The notes under the pieces are model-generated. The model had not been told where the DNA came from, did no database searches, and saw nothing but the letters and a program-made list of their open reading frames with translations. This document shows positions 16,608-25,844 of a stretch of DNA of 64,000 bases, piece by piece; within the stretch, counting starts at the first letter, position 1, and every line of letters begins with the position of its first letter. The stretch spans positions 3,100,001 to 3,164,000 of the forward strand of contig NZ_CP147505.1 in the NCBI RefSeq assembly GCF_037201915.1, given 5' to 3'. A program made the position numbers and the translations under genes. The DNA is from Haloplanus sp. CK5-1 (GTDB lineage: Archaea > Halobacteriota > Halobacteria > Halobacteriales > Haloferacaceae).

Positions 16608-17492
16608 CTACCCGTTCTCGGTTCCGTCGCCCGACTCCGCCGTTCGCCGGATCAGCCCCGCCAGCCGGTCGTAGAACTCGGGGACGTACTTCGTCGCGGT
16701 GTCGACCGTCGGCCGCGCGTTCGTCTCCGCGACGACGACTCGGTCGTCGGTCACCAGAAGGTCGACGCCCAGATACGGCACGCCGAGCGTCTCGGCCACC
16801 CGTTCCGCGAGTCGGCGGTGATCGGCCGGGAGGTCGACGCCCCGCGCCGCCGCCCCGCGGTGGACGTTGTGTTTCCACCGACCGGCCGACCGGTCGGAGT
16901 CGGGGAGGCGACGCTCCACCGCGCCGGCGTACGCCCCGTCGACGACCATCACCCGGTAGTCGCGGGCGTCGGGGAGGTACTCTTGCAGGAGGAACGTCTT
17001 GTCGCCCGTCGCGCGGTAGTCGTGGATCAGATCCAGGTAGTCGACGACGCCGAGAAGCGAGTCGAGGTCCGTCGCCTTCGCGACGCCGACCCCTCGCGTC
17101 GTCGAGTTGGGCTTGATCACGACCGGCCACGAGAACCCCTCGACCGCGTCGACGACGGCGGCCTCGTCGACGGGGTTCGACACCATCGTCGTCTTCGGAA
17201 CCGGGAGACCGGTGGCTCCGAGCGTCGCGATCACGCCGCCCTTGTTGCGCGAGGTTCGCACGGCGCCGCGGTCGTTCACCCACGGGAGGCCGTACAGCGC
17301 CGACAGCGCCGTCCCCTCCGGCGTCCGCGACGGGAAGACGAAGCCGGCGTCGAATCCGTCCTCGGGCGGGGCGGTGAGGTCGATCGTTCGCCCCTCCGCG
17401 GGGAGGTGTGCCACCTCGATACCGCGCTCGGCGAGGGGCTCTCGCAGGCGGTCGAAGGTTTCGGCCCGGGTCGTCACCGCGAGGCGGAGCAT
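16608..17492 (-). CDS. RimK-type ATP-grasp ligase
   Basis: The 294-residue protein has the ATP-grasp core: VIATLGATGLPVPKTTMVSN, WPVVIKPNSTTRGVGVAKA, FLLQEYLPDARDYRVMVVDG and GVDLLVTDDRVVVAETNARP, with the metal-binding E-x-N. Before it comes a pre-ATP-grasp segment with VNDRGAVRTSRNKG. RimK relatives add amino acids (often glutamate) to proteins or cofactors; archaeal homologues act on LysW carriers or coenzyme F420, but the substrate here is not shown. It is convergent with the Hsp20 gene, 3 bp apart. Confidence 0.85.
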   Translation of the reverse strand: MLRLAVTTRAETFDRLREPLAERGIEVAHLPAEGRTIDLTAPPEDGFDAGFVFPSRTPEGTALSALYGLPWVNDRGAVRTSRNKGGVIATLGATGLPVPKTTMVSNPVDEAAVVDAVEGFSWPVVIKPNSTTRGVGVAKATDLDSLLGVVDYLDLIHDYRATGDKTFLLQEYLPDARDYRVMVVDGAYAGAVERRLPDSDRSAGRWKHNVHRGAAARGVDLPADHRRLAERVAETLGVPYLGVDLLVTDDRVVVAETNARPTVDTATKYVPEFYDRLAGLIRRTAESGDGTENG

Positions 17493-17542
17493 GTGTCACC
17501 CGGTGAGGGGTGTGGCGACAAAAGTGCGCGGATCGGCGGGGT

Positions 17543-18127
17543 CTACTCGTCGACCATCGCGCCGAACGCCTCGGTGGCGTCGGCGGGCACGTCGAAGTCG
17601 TGGAAGTGCTCGCCTTTCTCCTTGCTCAGGATGTTCAGCGCCGCCGCCGCCCCGTCGCCGGCCGCGATGACGGCCTGCCACTCCTCGGCGCGCACCATCG
17701 CGCCCGTCGCGTAGGCGTCCGCGACGCTCGTCTCCATGTCGACGCCCACGTCGACGACGCCCTCGTCGGTCGTCGCACAGCCGAGGTCCTCGGCGAGACT
17801 CCGATCGGCACCCGTCGCCAACACCAGATACGACGCCTCGTACTCGCCGTCGTCGGTCGTCACGGCGAAGCCATCGCCGTCGGCCGAGACGCCGGTCACT
17901 TCCTCGCCCTGTCGGCGGTCGACACCGAAGTCGTCGACCTGCTGGCGCGTCACGCCCATGAACTCGCTGCCGCCGATGGAGCCGATACCGGGGTAGTTGA
18001 ACAGGTGGGCCTTGTGCATCCACGTCTCGTCCGTGTCGAAGACCGTCGCGTCGAGTCCGTTCTTGGCCGCGAACAGCGCCGCACTCAGGCCGGCGGGACC
18101 GCCGCCGACGACGATTACTGACGTCAT
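17543..18127 (-). CDS. Short FAD-dependent pyridine nucleotide-disulfide oxidoreductase-like protein
   Basis: The 194-residue protein starts with an FAD dinucleotide fold (SVIVVGGGPAGLSAALFAAKNG) and has LFNYPGIGSIGGSEFMG and YLVLATGADRSL, then the second FAD site TSVADAYATGAMVRAEEWQAV. It resembles thioredoxin reductase but lacks the NADPH domain and any CxxC, so it is about 100 residues shorter than the classical enzyme. Such short forms are widespread in Halobacteria; their electron partner is unknown. Confidence 0.82.
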   Translation of the reverse strand: MTSVIVVGGGPAGLSAALFAAKNGLDATVFDTDETWMHKAHLFNYPGIGSIGGSEFMGVTRQQVDDFGVDRRQGEEVTGVSADGDGFAVTTDDGEYEASYLVLATGADRSLAEDLGCATTDEGVVDVGVDMETSVADAYATGAMVRAEEWQAVIAAGDGAAAALNILSKEKGEHFHDFDVPADATEAFGAMVDE

Positions 18128-18190
18128 GTCGGCACAATCACCGCCCTGCCTGAAATAGATGGCTCCGCCGGACCCGGTTTTGCCGACGCG

Positions 18191-20836
18191 TCACCCCCCG
18201 TCGTCGAGGCGCTCCTGCCACTCGCGGACCCGGGACATGAGGTCGACGGGCGACGTCTCGGCGACCGACGTCGCCTCGAGTTCCGAGAGCACTGCCTCCG
18301 TCTCGGGGTCGAGGGCGTCGCCACCGCCGCCGCCGTCGGTCGACTCCGAGCCGAACTCGCCGGCGCTCAGATCGAACACCGCCTGTGTCGTCTCCCCCGT
18401 TTCTGCCCCGGATCCCGTCTCCGTCCCCCGGGCTTCGATGGCCCGGTCCTCGCGGAGTCGGTCGAGCACCTCCCGGGACCGGTCGACGACCGGCGAGGGG
18501 ACGCCCGCCAAGTCGGCGACATGGACGCCGTAACTCCGGTTCGACGCCCCCTCCTCGACCGTTCGGAGGAACGTGATGTCCTCGTCGCCGTCGTCGTCGC
18601 CGGCGACGGCGACGTGGACGTTCTCGACGCGCGGGAGGTGGTCGGCGAGCGCCGTCAGTTCGTGGTAGTGGGTCGCGAACAGACACTTACAGCCGAGTTC
18701 GTTGTGGACGTACTCCGTCGTCGCCCACGCGATGGAGATGCCGTCGTAGGTGGCGGTCCCCCGCCCCACCTCGTCGAGGACGACCAACGACTCCTCGGTG
18801 GCCGAGTGGAGGATGTTGCTCAACTCCGCCATCTCGACCATGAACGTCGACCGGCCGCCGGCGAGTTCGTCGAGCGCGCCCACGCGCGTGTAGATGCCGT
18901 CGACGACGCCCACGGTGGCGGAGCGGGCGGGGACGAAGCTTCCGGCCTGTGCCAGCAGGACGATCAGCGCTGCCTGGCGCATGTACGTCGACTTGCCGGA
19001 CATGTTGGGGCCGGTGACGAGCAGAAAGCCCCGCTCCTCGTCGAGTTCGAGGTCGTTGGGGACGAACTCCGTCGTCCGCTCGACCACCGGGTGGCGACCG
19101 GCCTCGACGACGAGCGGTCCCGGTTCGACCACCTCGGGGCGACACCAGTCGTTGCCCGCGGCGTGGGTGGCGAGCGACGCCAAGGCGTCGACCGTCGCCA
19201 GCGTCCGACCGACGTCCTGTAGGCAGTCGGCGTGGGCCGCCACCCGGTCGCGCAGGTCACGGAAGAGGTCGTACTCCAGGTCGCCCCGGGCGTCCTCCAG
19301 TCGAAACAGCTCCCGTTCGTGCTCGGCGAGTTCGTCGGTGGTGTACCGCTTGGAGTTCTTGAGCGTCTTGATCTCGCGGTAGTCGTCGGGAACCGCGTCG
19401 GTCTCGGAGTTCCCCACTTGGATGTAGTAGCCGTCGGTCTTGTTGCGGTCGACCTGCAGGTGCGTGATGTCCGTGCGGGCCTTCTCGCGGTCGGCCAAGC
19501 CGTCAAGCCACTCGCGGGCCTCCTCGTACCGGTCGAGCAAGTCGTCGAGGTCGTCGTCGTACCCCCGGCGGAAGAGGCCACCCTCCGTGACCGTCCCCGG
19601 TGGGTCCTCGACGAGCGCGTCGTCCAACGCCGCCCGAAGCGTCGCCGCGGCCTCCGCGTCGGGACGGTCGACGACCTCCGGCAGCGGCGAGTCGGAGAGC
19701 CGAGAGTCGGTGACCGCGTCGGCGAGTGCCGGCAGGACGGCGAGCGTGTCCCGGACCGAGAGCAGGTCGTCCGCGTCGGCGCTTCCGCTGGTTGCTCGCG
19801 CCGCGAGGCGTTCGAGGTCGTAGGCGTCGCCGAGGACCTCCCGCACCCGGTCGCGGGCGAGCGTCGCCTCGACCAGCGCCGCCACGCCGTCCAGCCGGCA
19901 GTCGATTACACCCCGGTCGCGTCGGGGGCGCGTCACCCACTCCTCGAGGCGTCGCCGCCCGGCGCTCGTCACCGTGTGGTCGACCGTCGCGAGCAGCGAT
20001 CCCTCGCGGTCGCCGTGCATCGTCTCGACGAGTTCGAGGTTGCGCTGGGTCGTCGCGTCGAGGTTCAGATGGTCGCCGGGGTCGTACGCCTGTAGACGGG
20101 TCAGCGCCTCGAGGACGCCGACACCCGTCTCGGAGACGTACGCGAGGGCGGCACCCGCGGCGGCGACGGCGGCGCGGTCGTCGAGGCCGACGCTCTCCAG
20201 AGCGGCGTCGCCGAAGTGATCCCGGAGTCTGCGCTCGGCCCGTCCGGGGGCGAACGCCGCCGGATCGTGGTCGGTCACCGAGGCCTCCCGGACGCCGCTC
20301 AAGAGGTCGGCGTCGGCATCGTCCTCGCGGAGCGTCGGCCCCGGCAGGACCTCGGCGGGGTCGAACCGGTGGAGTTCGGCCCGCGCCGTCGCCGCCGCCT
20401 CCGTCGACGTGACGCGGAACGCGCCGGTCGTCACGTCGACGAAGGCGAGGCCGTAGCGGTCGTCGACGGCGACGACGGCCGCCAGGAACTGCGCGGTCGG
20501 ATCCGTCGTCTCCAGCAAGGTCCCGGGGGTGACGACACGGGTTATCTCGCGGGCGTGGCCGTCCGACGTCTCGTACTGGTCGGCGACGGCGACCCGGTAA
20601 CCACGCTCCACCAGCGCTTTCAGGTAGGGCGTCAGGTCGTCGACCGGCACGCCGGCCATCGGGTACGTCGACCCGTGGGAAGATTTCTCCGACACCTTCA
20701 GATCGAGTTCGTCGCCGACGAACTCGGCGTCTTCGGCGAAGAACTCGTAGAAGTCGCCACACTGCATCGCCAGCAGATCGGCGTCCGTCTCCGACTTCAG
20801 GGCGAGGAACTCACCCACGATTCCGTCGGCGGTCAT
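18191..20836 (-). CDS. mutS: DNA mismatch repair protein MutS
   Basis: The 881-residue protein is a full-length MutS1. The mismatch-binding Phe-x-Glu motif is present in GDFYEFFAED (27-36). It is followed by connector and lever domains and by the ATPase: FLLVTGPNMSGKSTYMRQAA, SLVVLDEVGRGTATYDGIS and CLFATHYHELTALADHL. A C-terminal acidic, Gly-rich linker precedes the dimerising helix-turn-helix. ATG 20836 is chosen over an upstream GTG because GGAG lies about 8 nt before it. MutL is encoded at 46.2 kb and NucS at 40.4 kb. Confidence 0.95.
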   Translation of the reverse strand: MTADGIVGEFLALKSETDADLLAMQCGDFYEFFAEDAEFVGDELDLKVSEKSSHGSTYPMAGVPVDDLTPYLKALVERGYRVAVADQYETSDGHAREITRVVTPGTLLETTDPTAQFLAAVVAVDDRYGLAFVDVTTGAFRVTSTEAAATARAELHRFDPAEVLPGPTLREDDADADLLSGVREASVTDHDPAAFAPGRAERRLRDHFGDAALESVGLDDRAAVAAAGAALAYVSETGVGVLEALTRLQAYDPGDHLNLDATTQRNLELVETMHGDREGSLLATVDHTVTSAGRRRLEEWVTRPRRDRGVIDCRLDGVAALVEATLARDRVREVLGDAYDLERLAARATSGSADADDLLSVRDTLAVLPALADAVTDSRLSDSPLPEVVDRPDAEAAATLRAALDDALVEDPPGTVTEGGLFRRGYDDDLDDLLDRYEEAREWLDGLADREKARTDITHLQVDRNKTDGYYIQVGNSETDAVPDDYREIKTLKNSKRYTTDELAEHERELFRLEDARGDLEYDLFRDLRDRVAAHADCLQDVGRTLATVDALASLATHAAGNDWCRPEVVEPGPLVVEAGRHPVVERTTEFVPNDLELDEERGFLLVTGPNMSGKSTYMRQAALIVLLAQAGSFVPARSATVGVVDGIYTRVGALDELAGGRSTFMVEMAELSNILHSATEESLVVLDEVGRGTATYDGISIAWATTEYVHNELGCKCLFATHYHELTALADHLPRVENVHVAVAGDDDGDEDITFLRTVEEGASNRSYGVHVADLAGVPSPVVDRSREVLDRLREDRAIEARGTETGSGAETGETTQAVFDLSAGEFGSESTDGGGGGDALDPETEAVLSELEATSVAETSPVDLMSRVREWQERLDDGG

Positions 20837-20902
20837 ACCCACTCTCCTGCCGTGGGCGGGTAAAACGCTGTGGGTCTCGGTGCCCCGGCTGCGCCCGATC
20901 CG

Positions 20903-22282
20903 CTACTCCGCCACCGCGTCGAGCAACGTGAACACTCGCTCACCCAGTTCCTCGGGTGTCTCCGCGACGACCTTGATGATCGCCTCCTTGCCGACGGCAC
21001 CGCGGTCGAGGACGGCGACGGGCGTCGGGGCATCGGCGTCGACGGCGCCGAACGCCCGCCGCGCGCCCCAACCCATCGTCCCGCTCGCGTCATCGGGTTC
21101 GGCGTCGCGGTCGTACTCCGTCACCGGGCCGTCCAACTCGGCGGTCGCCGCCTCCGTCGCGTCGTCGAACCGGCAGTTGACGGCGAACCGGAGGTCGGGA
21201 TCGAACTCCCGGGCCGCGAGGAGGAAGCGGGCGACGTGGGAGGAGGCGCCGAGTCTGACGCCGCGGTTGGGCGCGGCGCCCGAGAGCGTTCGGGTGATCC
21301 GCCCCTCGACGGCGGCCGTCTCGCCGACCGCCTCGGCGTACTCCGTCGCGCCGACGACGTTCATCCCCACCTCGGGGATCAGTCGGGAGACGTCGCGGTC
21401 GACGAACGCCTCGACCACCTCCGCCACGTCGGTCATCGTCCGGTGGCGGTCGGCAGCCTCGCGGAGCGCGGCGAGGTGGTGGACCGGCCCGGGGCCCTCG
21501 CCCACGTCCAAGCCGTACCGAACCGCCCGTTCCATGAACGTCGTCCCCGCCTCGACGGCGTATGACAGGGTCTCGCCGTGGGCGAGGTGTGCGGCGATGG
21601 CGCTGGAGAGGGTACAGCCCGAGCCGTGTGTGGCGTCGGTGTCGATCCGCGAGTGGTCGAAGGTGTGGGCCGTCGGGCCGTCGTCACCGTCGACGACCAG
21701 CGTGTCGATCACCGCGTCGTCGGCCGCGACGATGTGACCACCTTTCACGAGCGCCGCGTCGGCACCCATTTCGACCAGTCGCTCGCCCGCCTCGACCGCC
21801 GTCTCGTGGTCGGTCGGGTCGACGCCCGTTAGCACCGCCGCCTCGTCGGCGTTGGGCGTGACGAGCGTCGCCGCCGCGACCAGCGACTCGTAGGCCGACT
21901 CGGCGTCCGGGTCGAGCAGTCGGTCGCCGCTTGCCGCGACCATCACCGGATCGACGACGACCGGCGCGTCGGTAGCCGCCACCCGGTCGGCGACCAGATC
22001 GATCACCGGCTCGGTCGCGAGCATTCCCGTCTTCACCGCGGCGAGGTCGAAGTCGGAGCGGACGACCCGGTACTGTGCCTCGATCTCCGAGACTGGCAGG
22101 ACGTGTGAATCCTCGACGCCGAGGGTGTTCTGTGCCGTGACCGCGGTGACGACGGACGTGCCGAAGACGCCGTGGGCTTCCATCGTCTTCAGGTCCGCCT
22201 GGATTCCCGCACCGCCGCCGGAGTCGCTCCCGGCGATCGTGAGAGCGACCGGCGGCGAGACGGGCGCACGACGCCGACTCAC
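20903..22282 (-). CDS. thiDN: ThiD-ThiN fusion: HMP/HMP-P kinase and thiamine-phosphate synthase
   Basis: The N-terminal domain is the hydroxymethylpyrimidine (phosphate) kinase: [43 protein letters not shown] and [18 protein letters not shown]. The C-terminal ThiN domain (from about residue 285) shows [38 protein letters not shown] and [10 protein letters not shown], and replaces ThiE in archaea. Together they make thiamine phosphate from HMP and thiazole phosphate. I chose GTG 22282, close to the kinase fold; an ATG at 22372 would overlap the TATA-like element of this divergent region. Confidence 0.9.
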   Translation of the reverse strand: MSRRRAPVSPPVALTIAGSDSGGGAGIQADLKTMEAHGVFGTSVVTAVTAQNTLGVEDSHVLPVSEIEAQYRVVRSDFDLAAVKTGMLATEPVIDLVADRVAATDAPVVVDPVMVAASGDRLLDPDAESAYESLVAAATLVTPNADEAAVLTGVDPTDHETAVEAGERLVEMGADAALVKGGHIVAADDAVIDTLVVDGDDGPTAHTFDHSRIDTDATHGSGCTLSSAIAAHLAHGETLSYAVEAGTTFMERAVRYGLDVGEGPGPVHHLAALREAADRHRTMTDVAEVVEAFVDRDVSRLIPEVGMNVVGATEYAEAVGETAAVEGRITRTLSGAAPNRGVRLGASSHVARFLLAAREFDPDLRFAVNCRFDDATEAATAELDGPVTEYDRDAEPDDASGTMGWGARRAFGAVDADAPTPVAVLDRGAVGKEAIIKVVAETPEELGERVFTLLDAVAE

Positions 22283-22451
22283 GGCGCGGCCCCCCCGACT
22301 CCGTGGCTGGTTCGATGTTCCGATCCCGCGTCGAGTGAGCGACTCATACACGGGCGTACGACCAGCCGACATTTATCGGTGATGGACACACCGGCCGTCG
22401 ATCGAAGCGGCAAGACCTATCTACGACGGGGGGAAAAGCACGCCCACGCAG

Positions 22452-23645
22452 ATGAGGGAGCGCTCGTCCAACGCTCGGATCGCAGTCGTCGTGGCCGCGC
22501 TGATCCTGTCCGTGACGGTGGGGTCGATCGGCGGAGCCGCGGCGGCAGGGACGACGTCCACCCACGCACAACTCGGCGGCGGGCCGCTCTTCCAGCAAGG
22601 AGTCGACACCGACTCCGTCCGACTCTCCGTCGGCGTCGAGGAGAACGGCTCCGCGTCGTGGACCGTCGAGTACTGGACCCGACTGGACGACGAGAACACG
22701 ACCGAGGCGTTCGAATCCCTCCGGAGTGACATCGAATCGAACCCGTCGAACTTCTCCGACCCGTTCGCCGCCCGCATGGAGTCGACGGTCGCCACCGCCG
22801 AGAACTCGACCGGTCGCGAGATGAACGCCACCGACTTCGGCGTGCGAGCGGAGACGCGCGCACCCCCCGAGTACGGCGTCGTCGTCTACACGTTCCGGTG
22901 GGACGGGTTCGCCGCCGTCGACGGTGACCGCCTCCGCGTCGGCGACGCCATCGAAGGATTCTTCCTCGACGACCGGACCCGCCTCACCGTCGAGTGGCCC
23001 GCCGACTACACCGCCACGCGGATCGCCCCCGATCCGGACGAGCGGCGGTCGAACGCGGTCGTGTGGCGCGGTGAGGCGACGAGTTTCGTCTCCGGCGAAC
23101 CGACGATCGTCCTCGACTCCGACGCGGCCGCCACGACCGAAGCGGGGACTGGCGGTGGAGGGAGCGGGGGCGAGGACGGGGGACCCACGACGGCCTCGCC
23201 CGACGACTCCGGGTCGCCGCTCCCCATCCTCGGCGTTGGTGTCGGACTCCTCGTGATCCTCGGGATCGGCGCGTGGTGGTTCCGCGACCGACTGCCGCTC
23301 CCCGTCGGTGACGGCGACGGAGCGGGTGGGTCGCCGGCCACCGATCCGGCGGAGTCGGCCGACGACGGCGCACCTGCCGCCGGAGCGGACGCAGGGGCCG
23401 CCGCTGCTGCCGACGACGGACGGGACACACAGGACACCCGCGAGGACCTCCTGAGCAACGAGGAGCGCGTCCTCCAGTTCGTCCGCGAACAGGGCGGCCG
23501 GGTCAAACAACAGGAGATCGTCGAAGCGTTCGACTGGACCGAGGCTCGGACGAGTCAGATCGTCCGTGACCTCCGCGACGACGGCTCGCTCGAGGGGTTC
23601 CGACTCGGTCGTGAAAACGTGTTGAAACTACCGGACGAGGAGTGA
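22452..23645 (+). CDS. Membrane-anchored winged-helix regulator with an extracellular domain
   Basis: The 397-residue protein has a signal sequence or N-terminal anchor (RIAVVVAALILSVTVGSIGG), an external domain of about 200 residues rich in beta-strand (VRLSVGVEENGSASWTVEYW, EYGVVVYTFRWDGFAAVDGD), a Gly/Asp linker, a membrane helix (PILGVGVGLLVILGIGAWWF) and a cytosolic winged helix (VLQFVREQGGRVKQQEIVEA, WTEARTSQIVRDLRDDGSLE). Such one-piece transmembrane regulators are a known haloarchaeal design. The signal and target promoters are unknown; the neighbouring secreted repeat protein is a natural candidate. Confidence 0.8.
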   Translation: MRERSSNARIAVVVAALILSVTVGSIGGAAAAGTTSTHAQLGGGPLFQQGVDTDSVRLSVGVEENGSASWTVEYWTRLDDENTTEAFESLRSDIESNPSNFSDPFAARMESTVATAENSTGREMNATDFGVRAETRAPPEYGVVVYTFRWDGFAAVDGDRLRVGDAIEGFFLDDRTRLTVEWPADYTATRIAPDPDERRSNAVVWRGEATSFVSGEPTIVLDSDAAATTEAGTGGGGSGGEDGGPTTASPDDSGSPLPILGVGVGLLVILGIGAWWFRDRLPLPVGDGDGAGGSPATDPAESADDGAPAAGADAGAAAAADDGRDTQDTREDLLSNEERVLQFVREQGGRVKQQEIVEAFDWTEARTSQIVRDLRDDGSLEGFRLGRENVLKLPDEE

Positions 23646-23769
23646 ACTCGACCGAGTCGATCGCCCGACAGCGGCCACTTCAGGGTCGGCTTGGAACGGT
23701 TTAATCCGGGTTAACCGTCCTTCAGGTTCGTACCGGTTTATCCGAAACCACCCCATATCGGAAACCGAA

Positions 23770-25053
23770 ATGAATCCAAACGTTCCGGACGTGGTGATGT
23801 ACGCAGTCGTCATCGTCGTCGCCGTGGGCGCAGTGGCGGGGTCGGCGGCGGCGGTCTCCGGGACGGCATCGCCGTCGGCAGAGACGGCCGCACAGCAGAC
23901 GACGGGGAACGGGACCGCGACCGCGACTGAAACCGCCACCGCGACGCCGGCGCCGGAGCCTGAGCCGGAATCGGAGCCGACACCCAACGAATCGGTGGCG
24001 GTCGCCCCTGGACAACAGTTGGCCGGCGTCGTCGGCATGCAAGGGGCAGAAGTAGAGGGCGAAGTCGAACAGCGGGCACTGGATCGGCGGGCGTCGCGAG
24101 CGAGGACGAACGAGACGAAGGCGGAGCTGGTCGCGTCGGAACTCAACCACGCCCGCGACCGCCTAGAGACCCTCCGCGAGACGCAGGCAGCACTCCGCGA
24201 GGCGCGACAGGCGGGCGAGATATCGAACGGAGAGTTCCGTGCGCGGATGGCGATCACGAGCGCGGAGGTTCGCAACGTCCGTGCACGACTCGATTCGAGC
24301 GAACGCATCTCCCGTGACTTGCCGGAGCAGGCGCTCGAATCCAACGGCGTCGATCGGTCGGAAGTCGGCCGACTCAAGCAGGATGCCGACGATATGCAGG
24401 GCGGGGAAGTAGCCGAAATCGCACGGGGGATCGGCGGCGGGCCACCGGACCGCGAGGGGGATCCAGACCGTGGTCCCGACAGACGGGGACCGCCTCGTGA
24501 CGGCGACGAAGGGAACGAAGACGACCCCGGTAACTCCGGCGACGCCGGCCGACCCGACGACGCTGGCCGACCCGACGAGGACGACGAAGACGACGAGGAC
24601 GACGAAGACGACGAGGACGACGAAGACGACGAAGACGACGAAGACGACCCCGGTAACTCCGGCGACGCCGGCCGACCCGACGACGGAAACCAGTCCGGAG
24701 ACGATTCGGGAAATGAGAACGGGAACGATGGGAACGGCGACAGTCCGGGCCGATCGGGAGAACCCGGACGATCGGGCGACTCCGGCAACTCCGGGAATTC
24801 CGGTGACTCCGGGAATTCCGGCAACTCCGGTGACTCCGGGAATTCCGGCAACTCCGGTGACTCCGGGAATTCCGGTGACTCCGGCGACTCCGGGAATTCC
24901 GGTGACTCCGGCGACTCCGGTAACTCCGGCGACTCCGGGAATTCCGGTGACTCCGGCGACTCCGGGAATTCCGGTGACTCCGGCAACTCCGGTAACTCCG
25001 GTGACTCCGGCAACTCCGGTGACTCCGGGAATTCCGGGGGTGACGACCGATGA
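23770..25053 (+). CDS. Secreted repeat protein with coiled coil, acidic run and Gly-Asp/Asn-Ser tail
   Basis: The 427-residue protein has an N-terminal membrane/signal segment ([20 protein letters not shown]), a Thr/Ala/Pro-Glu stretch that could be glycosylated, and a helical domain (about 110-215, with [20 protein letters not shown]). Then come two copies of [14 protein letters not shown] separated by about 18 Asp/Glu residues, and a tail of about 90 residues of G-D/N-S-G units. It is probably exported or membrane-tethered. The TGA overlaps the ATG of the HalX gene. A TATA-like TTTATCC about 30 nt upstream supports ATG 23770. No homologue recognised. Confidence 0.75.
   Translation: MNPNVPDVVMYAVVIVVAVGAVAGSAAAVSGTASPSAETAAQQTTGNGTATATETATATPAPEPEPESEPTPNESVAVAPGQQLAGVVGMQGAEVEGEVEQRALDRRASRARTNETKAELVASELNHARDRLETLRETQAALREARQAGEISNGEFRARMAITSAEVRNVRARLDSSERISRDLPEQALESNGVDRSEVGRLKQDADDMQGGEVAEIARGIGGGPPDREGDPDRGPDRRGPPRDGDEGNEDDPGNSGDAGRPDDAGRPDEDDEDDEDDEDDEDDEDDEDDEDDPGNSGDAGRPDDGNQSGDDSGNENGNDGNGDSPGRSGEPGRSGDSGNSGNSGDSGNSGNSGDSGNSGNSGDSGNSGDSGDSGNSGDSGDSGNSGDSGNSGDSGDSGNSGDSGNSGNSGDSGNSGDSGNSGGDDR
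24574..24644 (+). repeat. GAC/GAG/GAA triplet run coding an Asp/Glu stretch
   Basis: This run consists almost only of GAC and GAR codons inside the secreted repeat protein. It is bracketed by two near-identical 37-bp segments (starting about 24526 and 24647) that code for [13 protein letters not shown], so the block probably grew by local duplication. Confidence 0.75.
24776..25037 (+). repeat. 9-/18-bp tandem repeats coding (Gly-Asp/Asn-Ser)n
   Basis: The tract alternates GGCGACTCC, GGTGACTCC, GGGAATTCC and GGCAACTCC units, coding Gly-Asp-Ser and Gly-Asn-Ser. Third-position choices follow a higher-order pattern, e.g. repeated GGGAATTCCGGTGACTCC, which suggests expansion by slippage or unequal exchange. 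It contains no spacer sequence and is not a CRISPR array. Confidence 0.85.
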
Positions 25054-25631
25054 GCCGATCTCGACCCCGCGTGCTGATCGCCGACGATCAGCCGACGTTA
25101 CTCGACCTCTTTGCCACGTGGCTCGAAGACGAGGATATCGACCTCGTCCGTGCGAACTGCGGGGACGAGGCGCTGTCGTACTGTGACGACGGCGACATCG
25201 ACGTAGCGATCCTCGACAGACACATGCCGCGAGTGTCCGGGGACGAAGTACTCGACGCGCTCCGAGAGGGGGCGTCGAACCCACGCGTCGCGTTCGTGAC
25301 GGCCGCAGCACCGGACGTAGGGATCGTCGACCTCGACCTCGACGGGTATCTCACGAAACCGGTGACACGCGATGAGTACGTCGGTCTCGTCCGGTCACTG
25401 ATCGAGCGTGAACGGCTCTCGGAGACGGCGGAGCGGTACGTTTCGAACCTGTCGAAGCGTGCGGCACTGCTCGAATCGGAGTCGGCGTCGGTACTCCGGT
25501 CGGATCCGACCTTCGCCGCCTTCGAGGAGAAACTCCTGCGACTGGCAGTGCGCGTCGACGACCGGCAGCTCGACGACCCGTTACTCAGTCGCGCGTTCGC
25601 GGACGGCGGCACCATCGACCCGACGGGCTGA
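25050..25631 (+). CDS. HalX-type response regulator
   Basis: The 193-residue protein has a receiver domain: [20 protein letters not shown], phosphoacceptor Asp56 in [13 protein letters not shown], Thr in [10 protein letters not shown] and Lys in [10 protein letters not shown]. The HalX helical domain follows ([30 protein letters not shown] and later [20 protein letters not shown]). It has no DNA-binding domain of known type. The ATG overlaps the stop of the secreted repeat protein, so both are translated from one message. No histidine kinase lies nearby. Confidence 0.85.
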   Translation: MSRSRPRVLIADDQPTLLDLFATWLEDEDIDLVRANCGDEALSYCDDGDIDVAILDRHMPRVSGDEVLDALREGASNPRVAFVTAAAPDVGIVDLDLDGYLTKPVTRDEYVGLVRSLIERERLSETAERYVSNLSKRAALLESESASVLRSDPTFAAFEEKLLRLAVRVDDRQLDDPLLSRAFADGGTIDPTG

Positions 25632-25844
25632 ATCGGAACGACCGCGGGCCGTCGAACCGACGGCCGACCGGTCGCGGTGTTCGTCGTCCGTCTCCGGGAG
25701 TTCCGGGGCATCGTAGACGCCGAATTTGGTCGTGACGGGGCTCCGTGACGCCGTGTGTTCGTACCGTCGGCTGTCCATCGGTGCGAATAGACGCCACGAG
25801 GACGTCGAACGGCTCGAGGCGCGAAACGGGGGCGGCCGCCAGTA

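Noticed and set aside
24776-25037. CRISPR-like repetition
   Set aside because: Units follow each other without spacers and keep the reading frame, so this is coding tandem repetition. I saw no CRISPR array anywhere in the window.
24163-25311. Minus-strand frame with collagen-like Gly-Val-Thr-Gly repeats
   Set aside because: This is the complement of the Gly-Asp/Asn-Ser tract; the plus-strand gene has signal, TATA spacing and ATGA coupling.
25581-25778. Possible 65-residue minus-strand gene between the HalX gene and CaiB
   Set aside because: Only a short stretch (TTKFGVYDAPELPETDDE) looks acidic and ordered; the remainder is basic and overlaps the HalX 3' end. Not enough support.
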